Of a DNA stretch of 20,604 bases, positions 1-6,435 are shown piece after piece. Location: NCBI GenBank assembly GCA_021792815.1, contig JAJYTX010000008.1, positions 1-20,604 on the forward strand. Reading direction: 5' to 3'. Within the stretch, counting starts at the first letter, position 1. The number at the start of each line of letters is the position of its first letter. The notes under the pieces were generated by a model. That model saw only the letters and a program-made list of their open reading frames with translations. It made no database searches and had not been told where the DNA came from. This DNA comes from Pseudomonadota bacterium. Its GTDB lineage: Bacteria; Pseudomonadota; Gammaproteobacteria; Steroidobacterales; Steroidobacteraceae. A program made the position numbers and the translations under genes.

Positions 1-853
1 GCCCGGGGTCAAAGCGGATGGATCGCGGTTCATCGAAGAATCCAGTACTGCTGCCATGAGTGATACTACCTTGGACTGTAAATTCCAGAAGGCAGGTGTT
101 CCAGGTCACATTGGCACAGGGGGCAACCAGCGCCCGCAGCGCCTTCGTGTCGTCGGAAATCAGTGCGCGCAGCGCGCCACCCTCAACTAGGAGGCCATCC
201 GAGGACCGAATCAGCCGCTCCGCGGCTGTGTTCATGAACAGGACCCGCCCGTCTCCCGTCACGAGAAGGACCGGAGCCGATAGGCTGTTCAGGACCGCTT
301 CCAATGCGTGCCCGCGAGCTTGGCTCGCTGCCAGATGCATATGCATCTTGAGCCCCCGCTGCAGGTGGGGCATCAGATTGCTGAAAAGAGCGAGGTCATC
401 CTCGCCGTAGGGTGGCCGATCGTCGCCGGCGCACACGCAAATATTGGACGTTGTAGTCCGGTCCTGGTGGATCGTCGCCCCTAGAATCTGGCCAATATTC
501 TGCGGACGGCAATAGTGGGCATACCATTCGCTCCGCAAAAACTCTCTCCGCGTACACATGTCGTTGCTCGACCGGACGATCCCCGGTCGAAGGAGATCAC
601 GGTCGACTGCGCCCTTGACCCATACGTTTCGTTTGCAGTAATACTCTCCGTATTCTCGGAGGAACTTTTCGTCCATACCGACCGATACCGCGAGAGACCC
701 GCCATGGTTGATCGGATCGACGAAGAACAGGCTTGGAAAGCGGCTGTCGAGGGCGTTAGAAAGAGAGAGGAGGAAGCTATCCCAGCTGGTTGAGCCAAGC
801 GCCGCCTCGTAAATCTTCTGGATCAGCGATTCTAAAAGCGTCTCGCTGTACAT
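1..853 (-). CDS. LuxR-type transcriptional regulator, N-terminal part (cut by left edge)
   Basis: From the ATG at 851-853 the minus strand stays open for 284 codons and runs off the left edge. The order of features is that of LuxR-family regulators with a long sensory N-terminus. First comes a helical start (LIQKIYEAALGSTSWDSFL), then an RREFLRSEWYAHY stretch, then the LFSNLMPHLQRGLKMH helix near residue 170. A PAS-like segment follows from about residue 190 (APVLLVTGDGRVLFMNTAAE). The C-terminal DNA-binding helix-turn-helix expected for the family would lie outside the window, so DNA binding is inferred from family resemblance. The ATG has a GGAG seven bases upstream. That start region sits in the loop of a perfect inverted repeat, described separately. 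Ligand and targets are unknown. It is the last recognisable gene on the left of a probable accessory region. Confidence 0.8.
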   Translation of the reverse strand, partial: MYSETLLESLIQKIYEAALGSTSWDSFLLSLSNALDSRFPSLFFVDPINHGGSLAVSVGMDEKFLREYGEYYCKRNVWVKGAVDRDLLRPGIVRSSNDMCTRREFLRSEWYAHYCRPQNIGQILGATIHQDRTTTSNICVCAGDDRPPYGEDDLALFSNLMPHLQRGLKMHMHLAASQARGHALEAVLNSLSAPVLLVTGDGRVLFMNTAAERLIRSSDGLLVEGGALRALISDDTKALRALVAPCANVTWNTCLLEFTVQGSITHGSSTGFFDEPRSIRFDPG

Positions 854-875
854 GGAATATCTCCAGCGAGACGCT
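837..875 (-). promoter_or_regulatory. Inverted repeat enclosing RBS and start codon of the LuxR-type gene
   Basis: AGCGTCTCGCT at 837-847 and AGCGAGACGCT at 865-875 are perfect 11-bp reverse complements separated by 17 bases. In the minus-strand mRNA the loop holds the GGAG ribosome binding site and the AUG; the downstream arm is codons 3-6. It could act as an RNA stem affecting translation or as a DNA operator for autoregulation. The symmetry is directly visible; the function is inference. Confidence 0.5.
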
Positions 876-1708
876 GTTGTTTCCGGACGAGCCGGGCCCG
901 GTCGCTCGGGCCGATGAACCAGGGCATGGCCGGCGTCAAACGAGCTGATACGAACGGCGGCGCGGGCCACTTCGAGGGGAGTTGCTGCACCTTCCCCTGG
1001 AGCGACCCCCTTGAGCTCCGCACGCAATGGTCGACAGAGTCCCCACGGTTCCGGTGAGGCCGCGACCTTGGTATTGCCGCTATCCTCCTGACAGCGGCAG
1101 ACTCCCAATTCATCCAAGCGTCTTCTTGATGCGATCGCCTTGGGGGGCGAGTCTACACCGCATTGAGTGCTGGACGCCAGCGCGAGGATAGATGGTCCAC
1201 ACGTCAACGGGGCGTGCTCCGGCGCTCACGGAACCTGACCCATCCTCCCTCGCGGGAACGGACCCTCGCCGCACCACACCTGCCACGCTTGAGCATTGGC
1301 TCGCCTGCAGACGGGCAATACACTATTGACCCGGCGTAATTGAAGTGGACTTACGCGGCATATCTGATGTGGCGATGGTCAATATTCCACGCCGGTTCAC
1401 AGCCATCACCCACTTCGACGGTTTCCTGCGGAGGAATGGCTGCATTTCGCGTTGCCGAATGGCGCTCACAACTTCGCCCCCCCCAACGGACGATCCTCTG
1501 GCAAAAAAGCACAGGCATCGCCTCTGCAAGTTGGCGCAGTTCGGCCCTGGCGCGCACCTCCGCTGTCCTACCTGCGGCGTGTCGTTCCGGACCGTCTCCA
1601 GGGAGGCGAATCGAGGACACGCGAGGCGAAAATCAAATCACAAGGAGGTAACCTGCGAACAAACTCGTCATGTCACTACGGAACACAGCCGTAGAGTAAA
1701 CGCGGCGC
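876..1708. other. About 830 bp with no convincing gene
   Basis: All reading frames here are short, overlap one another on both strands, and resemble no family I recognise. A strong Shine-Dalgarno-like AAGGAGGT lies at 1642-1649, but no start codon follows at usable spacing; the next ATG is about 20 bases on and opens only nine codons. The stretch would contain the promoter of the LuxR-type gene on its left side, but I could not pick a convincing -35/-10 pair. It may be decayed accessory DNA. Confidence 0.4.
1676..1694 (-). terminator. Weak hairpin just downstream of the protease-TonB gene
   Basis: CTACGG at 1676-1681 and CCGTAG at 1689-1694 form a 6-bp stem with a 7-base loop, 14 bases past the stop of the minus-strand gene ending at 1709. 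No T-run follows on the minus strand, so intrinsic termination is doubtful. Confidence 0.2.
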
Positions 1709-4624
1709 TCACGGCGTGAACGGCAGTTGGCTCAGAGCGAAGTTGACTGGTTGCAGGGCCGTGTATGGAATGGCGCGACCGTCGCGCTCAGCCGGCAGAT
1801 AAGATGCGCTCTGCACCCAGCGCAGAGCGGCCTGGTCGAGTCTGTTGGATCCGGAGGATCCTGCGACTGCCATCGCCGTGACGCACCCGGTTGCGTCGAT
1901 GCGAATCTTCAGTATGACGGCGCCCTCGATTCCGGCGCGCTGCATCGACGATGGATAATATTTGTACAGTGCTCCCGTGTGCGCGATTGCCGGCGCGTCG
2001 TGGCCGGACGTCGAAGCAGCCGGCGCCGGGCACTTAATGGTGCGCGGCTGCAAGCGTCCCGAGAATTCGTTTGCTCGCTTGCTGGCGATCAGGTCGCGCT
2101 CGGTAACGTAAGCGTCGTCGAGTGAGATGGCAAGCTTCGCCCATTGCGAGTCCGGCTCACTCCCTGCAAGTTCCCGGCGTAACGCCGCTTCCGCCGCAAG
2201 TACCCTGGGACCGTGTGGTGTTGCCGGGGGCATGTTGTTGCGCGCCAGGAATGAGGGCCATAAGTCGCGGTTGCGCATCATCGCCGGCACGACTCTCCAG
2301 TAGCCCTGGAGAGCACGATACCGCCCCGCCAATTTCTCGTAAACGCTTGCGATGCCGTCTGTCAAGGGTGACGACTTGGTGGTGCTCGCCGAAGAGGAGG
2401 TTGAGTTCACCGACTTGCGGACAGCAGCGACAATGTACTCGTCGACGTCCTGACTGAACGAACGTCCGAGCAGGTCCTTCCCAGCCAAGGGGTCGAGGAC
2501 GACCGCCATTTGCTGCAGGCGCACGACCTCATCTTCGAGCTGCGCCTTGAGATCCGGCGCCGGCGTCGTGAGCGATGCGTTCGCACCAATGCCGTGCTCG
2601 AGGATGTGCGTCGAAGCCACGGCGAGCATCTGCTTCTCGCTGATGTCGCCAACTGATACCTCACTCTGGAAGCCGATCGTCAAGCCGTACAGCACACCCG
2701 CCGAGGCGGTTCCCGGCCTGCTTCCCGGAGCCTGCAATACGGTTGTGCTCGTTACCTCATCAGGAGCAACACGGATCAGCTGTCCGTTGAAAGGGCTGAT
2801 GCGCCTCTGCATGTTAGCATAGGTATATTGCAGTGACCGCCGCGTTGCCCTGGGCGGGCGCGGCTGACGCCACAGGCCGACATACGTTCTTTTCTCGGCG
2901 CCCCGGTACCACCACGCGCCAGCCACCTCCCAGGACGCCCGAGGCATCTGAGCGGCATAGCTCATCGCCAGATAGAGCATGCTACGTTGATCCAGTTTGA
3001 CAAGCGCTGGCGGCACACTCATCTGGAAACGGGGGGTCCGTAAGGTCCAGGTCGGAGCCGATACGAGCGACAAGTGTGCCAGCGCATCGGGCAGCAACGC
3101 GCGGCGCTTGAGGAACGCGCTCCACTGCGCGAGAGTGCCCTGATAGACGAGATTCACCTGATTGGCGAGCAGCTTCAAGTCTTTTTCAGCTTCCCCGAGA
3201 CTCACCGAGGGACTGTAACGAATGAGACCGACATATCCGTCCGGCGTGGGAAGCAGCAAGGCGATGAGGTAACTGTCGAGATAGGGCAGCGGCCAAACCC
3301 TCTGTTGCCATTTTCGGCCATAGCGATCCGTCCATAGGAGGTCGGACAACGCCGGGCCCAATGAGGTCACCCGATCGGCTACGGGGCCTACCTGCCGACG
3401 GATGACGAGCCCTTTCAGCGCCTCATTCATGAATTTCCGGGAATCGCGGTAGAATGCGCCGCCGTCGGCGCCGTTACCGCGCACCAGCCGCAAGAACGTC
3501 GCGCCGGCCAGGCTTGCCACGGAGACTTTGCCGTTACCGGGGAGATCGGTGGACTCGAACGAGGGCTGCTCGAATTTCCATTCGCCGCTGTTCTGCTGAA
3601 CAATCACGCTCACGGCCGGCTGGGGCTGAACAGTCGAGTACACGATGGCATCCGAGCCGTTGCCCCTTGGAAACATGGTGTCCGCATAGGCGGTGAGGAA
3701 ATCCGCCAGCGCCTGATCGGTGTCGCGTTCGACGACACGCTCGTAGGCATGCTCGAAGGCGGTCCATCTCAGGGGCAACGCAAACCCGCCTTTCAGGGTG
3801 TGGACCGTGTAACCCTGCATGAACGGCAGCCTCACGACGTAACGGTTGTCGAAGCGGGCTTCCTCGGGGGCACGGAGCACGATGCCGATCGGCAGAGCGT
3901 AATTGAGATTCTCATCGGGCGACTTGGCGATCACCACCCCGATGACCTTGCCACGCGCATCGAGGAGCGGTCCACCGCTGTCGCCTGGCGAGGCGGGAGC
4001 GGAGAAACGGATCCACTGCCAACGGCCGGCCTGGGTCTCGGGCGTCTCGGAGGTGTACAGCCCACTGCGGATGACGATGCCCTCGCCAAGCGCGTTGCCC
4101 ACGGCGAAAACCGGCTCGTCGAGCTGCGGGCTCTGGTTCCATTTCAGACGCGCGGGCGGGGGAGCACCTTTGAGAGTGAATACCGCATAGTCCTCATCCA
4201 TGGAGAATTTTACGATCGAAGCGACAGGATAAACCGTGCCGTTCGGGCCACGAAGCGCGGGATTGCCGTACTGGCTATCCACGGCGGCCTCTAGAACGTG
4301 TGCGGCCGTGACGTAGGTGCCGGAGCCCAGCGCGAACGCCGTACCGACCTGTCGGTATTTGTCCGTGCGCTGCTGATATGGTATCAGCTCACGCGGCAGT
4401 GGTTTTGCGTAGCTGAGCGGATCGTGAGCCGGCTTACGGAGAACGACCTCAAAGGTTGCAGCTGCGACCGCCCGCTGGATCTGAGGCGTCACGCCTGCCC
4501 GGACGCGCACGCTCAGGGAGAGCGCCAGCAGCGCGACGATCCGCAGTTTCCCGAGGCGGCGATTACGACTCAACCGTGGAATCCCAATAGCATGCGTCGA
4601 AGAGCGCGACTGAACTTCTAACAC
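1709..4624 (-). CDS. Exported trypsin-like serine protease with C-terminal TonB domain (971 aa)
   Basis: The protein starts at a GTG (4622-4624) preceded by AGGGGG nine bases upstream. Residues 25-43 form a basic-then-hydrophobic leader, so export to the periplasm is likely. Residues 85-250 are a trypsin-like S1C/HtrA-type protease domain with the full triad: His109 in VTAAHV, Asp145 in SMDEDYAVF and Ser216 in SPGDSGGPLL. Residues 890-966 match a TonB C-terminal domain (YPSSMQRAGIEGAVILKIRI, then SSGSNRLDQAALRW). The roughly 640 residues between are not recognisable to me. There is no PDZ domain that I can see, which separates it from DegP/DegS. TonB C-terminal domains contact TonB boxes of outer-membrane receptors or act as stand-alone modules. 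A protease joined to one suggests cleavage or quality control at the envelope, but that is inference. It stands alone between an empty stretch and decayed element genes. Confidence 0.8.
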   Translation of the reverse strand: MLEVQSRSSTHAIGIPRLSRNRRLGKLRIVALLALSLSVRVRAGVTPQIQRAVAAATFEVVLRKPAHDPLSYAKPLPRELIPYQQRTDKYRQVGTAFALGSGTYVTAAHVLEAAVDSQYGNPALRGPNGTVYPVASIVKFSMDEDYAVFTLKGAPPPARLKWNQSPQLDEPVFAVGNALGEGIVIRSGLYTSETPETQAGRWQWIRFSAPASPGDSGGPLLDARGKVIGVVIAKSPDENLNYALPIGIVLRAPEEARFDNRYVVRLPFMQGYTVHTLKGGFALPLRWTAFEHAYERVVERDTDQALADFLTAYADTMFPRGNGSDAIVYSTVQPQPAVSVIVQQNSGEWKFEQPSFESTDLPGNGKVSVASLAGATFLRLVRGNGADGGAFYRDSRKFMNEALKGLVIRRQVGPVADRVTSLGPALSDLLWTDRYGRKWQQRVWPLPYLDSYLIALLLPTPDGYVGLIRYSPSVSLGEAEKDLKLLANQVNLVYQGTLAQWSAFLKRRALLPDALAHLSLVSAPTWTLRTPRFQMSVPPALVKLDQRSMLYLAMSYAAQMPRASWEVAGAWWYRGAEKRTYVGLWRQPRPPRATRRSLQYTYANMQRRISPFNGQLIRVAPDEVTSTTVLQAPGSRPGTASAGVLYGLTIGFQSEVSVGDISEKQMLAVASTHILEHGIGANASLTTPAPDLKAQLEDEVVRLQQMAVVLDPLAGKDLLGRSFSQDVDEYIVAAVRKSVNSTSSSASTTKSSPLTDGIASVYEKLAGRYRALQGYWRVVPAMMRNRDLWPSFLARNNMPPATPHGPRVLAAEAALRRELAGSEPDSQWAKLAISLDDAYVTERDLIASKRANEFSGRLQPRTIKCPAPAASTSGHDAPAIAHTGALYKYYPSSMQRAGIEGAVILKIRIDATGCVTAMAVAGSSGSNRLDQAALRWVQSASYLPAERDGRAIPYTALQPVNFALSQLPFTP

Positions 4625-4711
4625 TTCAACGTTCCCCCTGCTATTCTCCGTTGCTGCGCAGCTTAGAACCGTGCCATAGCCTCTGGCGAGGACGCCTGAG
4701 CATCATCCGCC

Positions 4712-5097
4712 TCAGCGGCAAGTGTTACGACAATACTCTCGCAGGAAGTCAATTCTACATAGACTTGAATCCGTTCGATACACATCCACGAACGCGACTT
4801 CGAGTTGATTTATGCGGACAAGTGCATACTCGTCGCCCGGCTCCGATTCGGGGTTCGAGATGCGGTTCCGGCCTCCCTCGCGCTCGGCCTGGCCGGCGCT
4901 TGCCTTGTGCTCCCCGGCATCCCGCATGGCAGGCCAAGCCCCGGTACAGGTAGTAGTCGGACGGACTTACCGAGTCGCAGCGGGAGGCCTGGTTCGAGCT
5001 CGCTGAGATCGACGAACGACAGCGGCACCCGCTCGCAGCCGTCACACTCATGGGTGATCTGCAACACGGCGATCAGGCCGACAATGGCGCGTAGCAC
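4712..5097 (-). pseudogene. Possible decayed small zinc-ribbon gene of an integrated element
   Basis: Three minus-strand frames in succession look coding but none is complete. The first starts at an ATG (5095-5097) and carries ITHECDGCERVPLSFVDLSE with a CxxC pair. The next frame carries SDYYLYRGLACHAGC with a second cysteine pair, and the third continues as GEHKASAGQAEREGG and ends at 4712. Joined by two frameshifts, these give a small protein with paired cysteines 30-40 residues apart, as in zinc ribbons of phage-type small proteins. It diverges from the DUF4224 relic, with 20 bp between the starts. The family is unknown, and the joining of frames is my inference. Confidence 0.35.
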
Positions 5098-5117
5098 CGT
5101 GACGAGGGGCGATGGCC

Positions 5118-5364
5118 ATGTTCCTCACCGCAGATCAGCTCGCAGGACTCACCGGTTATCAGATGCCATCGGCACAAATCCGCTGGCGTCGTGACCAGGG
5201 ACTCCGACACTGGGTCCGAGCGGACGGCAGGCCAGCGGTGTCCGTCGCCTCGATCGACGGACCTGCGCCGATCCCGGCCCACCCACAGCCCACAGCCCAA
5301 TTTTGCGGCGATCCGCAAGGGGGGCTCGCAGCATGCCCGTGGGCCGCCGCAGGACGCGCGATAA
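5118..5364 (+). pseudogene. DUF4224 gene, frameshifted by a 7-bp duplication
   Basis: The start of the frame (MFLTADQLAGLTGYQMPSAQ, then IRWRRDQGLRHWVRADGRP) is a textbook DUF4224 domain, a small protein commonly encoded just ahead of phage and island tyrosine integrases. The typical tail PNFAAIRK is present but in another frame. A tandem copy of CCCACAG at 5282-5295 accounts for this exactly: taking out one copy joins PIPAHPQ to PNFAAIRK and gives a 79-residue protein ending at TAA 5362-5364. The restored gene would overlap the integrase start (5333), the usual layout. An in-frame ATG six bases upstream (5112) is an alternative start. The function of the family is not established; an accessory or excision role near the integrase is a guess. 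Confidence 0.75.
5282..5295 (+). repeat. 7-bp tandem duplication (CCCACAG x2)
   Basis: Two adjacent copies of CCCACAG followed by CCCAA. Removing one restores the DUF4224 reading frame into its family-typical tail, so this looks like the inactivating mutation. Confidence 0.8.
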
Positions 5365-5608
5365 GCATTTGCCTCGGGGGGGGGGTGTACCTCCGGGCAC
5401 GAGCATATTGGCGCCGCCGATCGTCCGGTACGCGACGGGTCTCGCGCTGTCGTACGGCACGGATCGCCCGGCGGTCCTCGCGCTCGAGCAGCGGCACCTC
5501 ACCGATGCGGGACTCGTATTCGCCCGGTGCAAGACGGGGCGCGGTAAATCAGCCGGCGGAGCGACGATCTGCGGGCGACTGCTGGCCGCCCCACGCCCAA
5601 AATGCTGA
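5333..5608 (+). pseudogene. Tyrosine recombinase (phage-type integrase), internally deleted and frameshifted
   Basis: The ATG at 5333 begins MPVGRRRTRDKHLPRG, the characteristic N-terminus of integrases that follow DUF4224 genes. The expected continuation VYLRARAYWRR is present but in a different frame after a run of ten G (5376-5385). Soon afterwards, in the first frame again, comes a piece of the catalytic domain (RYATGLALSYGTDRPAVL, then EQRHLTDAGLVFARCKTG). That places the first part of the catalytic core next to the N-terminal arm, so roughly 150 residues are missing between them. The catalytic His-x-x-Arg and Tyr region is also absent, so the enzyme cannot work. It lies about 60 bp from the 3' end of tRNA-Asp, the usual relation between an integrase gene and its tRNA attachment site. 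Confidence 0.75.
5376..5385 (+). repeat. Homopolymer run of ten G inside the integrase relic
   Basis: Ten consecutive G lie between CCTC and TGTACC. A run of nine would keep the integrase start in frame with VYLRARAYWRR. Such runs slip readily in replication and in sequencing, so the length should be verified. Confidence 0.85.
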
Positions 5609-5626
5609 ACACTCGGGCCGGATATG

Positions 5627-5652
5627 AGACAGCCCCGTTCACGGGGCCGTCT
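5627..5652 (-). terminator. Hairpin downstream of tRNA-Asp
   Basis: AGAC-A-GCCCCG, loop TTCA, CGGGGC-C-GTCT: a 10-bp GC-rich stem with one mismatch and a tetraloop, 14 bases beyond the tRNA 3' end. On the minus strand no clear T-run follows, but stem strength and position fit a terminator or processing structure for the tRNA transcript. Confidence 0.5.
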
Positions 5653-5666
5653 AAGTCATTGAAATC

Positions 5667-5743
5667 TGGCGGAGCGGACGGGACTCGAACCCGCGACCCC
5701 CGGCGTGACAGGCCGGTATTCTAACCAGCTGAACTACCGCTCC
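5667..5743 (-). tRNA. tRNA-Asp (GTC)
   Basis: The minus strand reads GGAGCGGTAGTTCAGCTGG at the 5' end and GGGTTCGAGTCCCGTCCGCT toward the 3' end. There is a 7-bp acceptor stem GGAGCGG/CCGCTCC and an encoded CCA. The anticodon arm is CCGGC-CTGTCAC-GCCGG with anticodon GTC, so it decodes aspartate GAC/GAU. Length is 77 nt including CCA. Its 3' end faces the integrase relic, which makes it the probable integration site of the element to the left. The gene itself is intact. Confidence 0.97.
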
Positions 5744-5759
5744 ACGGAAAGGGGGGCGC

Positions 5760-5788
5760 ATCCTATCGGACGGCGCATGGGATGTCCA
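5760..5788 (-). promoter_or_regulatory. Sigma70-type promoter of tRNA-Asp
   Basis: The minus strand has TGGACA (5788-5783), a 17-base spacer, then TAGGAT (5765-5760), ending 16 bases before the tRNA 5' end. The discriminator is GC-rich (GCGCCCCCC), as in stable-RNA promoters under stringent control. Stringent control itself is inference. Confidence 0.6.
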
Positions 5789-5906
5789 TCGGGAATCAGC
5801 CCCCGGCCCGGGATGGCCGGTCCGGGGCGTCATGCCAGGCTGCCCGGCCCTGCCCGGGCGACGTCCAGCCGTTCAGTCCCGGTACACTCGGGTCTGCCAT
5901 AATTTG

Positions 5907-5938
5907 TTGCAGGTTTCCGCTGCGGGCACCGCTATAGT
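5907..5938 (+). promoter_or_regulatory. Possible promoter of the DUF2844 operon
   Basis: TATAGT at 5933-5938 resembles a -10 box, with TTGCAG at 5907-5912 as a loose -35 at 20 bp spacing. The -10 ends six bases before the ATG at 5945, and no Shine-Dalgarno is visible. A transcript from here would therefore be leaderless or nearly so. Confidence 0.3.
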
Positions 5939-5944
5939 TGCGCC

Positions 5945-6418
5945 ATGAAACCCATTCCACTGTCTCTTGCGGCCAGCCTCCTGCTCGGCGCCGGGCCGCT
6001 CCTCGGATCTGCTTCCCCGCCCGCCCACGCCGGTCTCGGGCAACCCGCCGCCTCGGTCTCCACCGATCGGGCCAGGATGAAGGGGCAGCTGCGCCAGAGG
6101 TCCGGCATCGGTTACACGGTCCAGGAGATCACCCTGCCCTCCGGCACGCTCGTGAAGGAATTCGTCTCGCCCGCCGGCATCGTCTTTGCCGTCAGCTGGC
6201 GCGGGCCGACCATGCCGGATCTCGCACAACTCCTCGGCAGCCCGTACTTCGGCCAGCTCAAAGCGGCGCAGAAGACCCAGCGCTTCGGCCATAATCACCT
6301 CGAGGTCACCGGCCCGACATTCGTGATGCACGCCGGCGGCCACATGCGGGCGTTCTTCGGGGTGGCCTACGTGCCCTCGCTCCTGCCGCCGAACGTCACG
6401 CCTTCCGACCTCCATTGA
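5945..6418 (+). CDS. DUF2844 exported protein
   Basis: A 157-residue protein with a signal peptide (MKPIPLSLAASLLLGAG..., probable cleavage after AHA, residue 29). The mature part has the DUF2844 signature: YTVQEITLPSGTLVKEF, then VSPAGIVFAVSWRGP, then PDLAQLLGSPYFGQL at residues 57-105. Family function is unknown to me. The gene is 17 bases ahead of the DUF3443 lipoprotein gene, and the two families are commonly found side by side, so they probably act together at the cell envelope. There is no Shine-Dalgarno ahead of the ATG; a -10-like TATAGT lies just upstream, hinting at a leaderless start. The mature protein has no cysteines and no membrane segment beyond the leader. Confidence 0.85.
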   Translation: MKPIPLSLAASLLLGAGPLLGSASPPAHAGLGQPAASVSTDRARMKGQLRQRSGIGYTVQEITLPSGTLVKEFVSPAGIVFAVSWRGPTMPDLAQLLGSPYFGQLKAAQKTQRFGHNHLEVTGPTFVMHAGGHMRAFFGVAYVPSLLPPNVTPSDLH

Positions 6419-6435
6419 CCACAGGCAAAGGCGCC

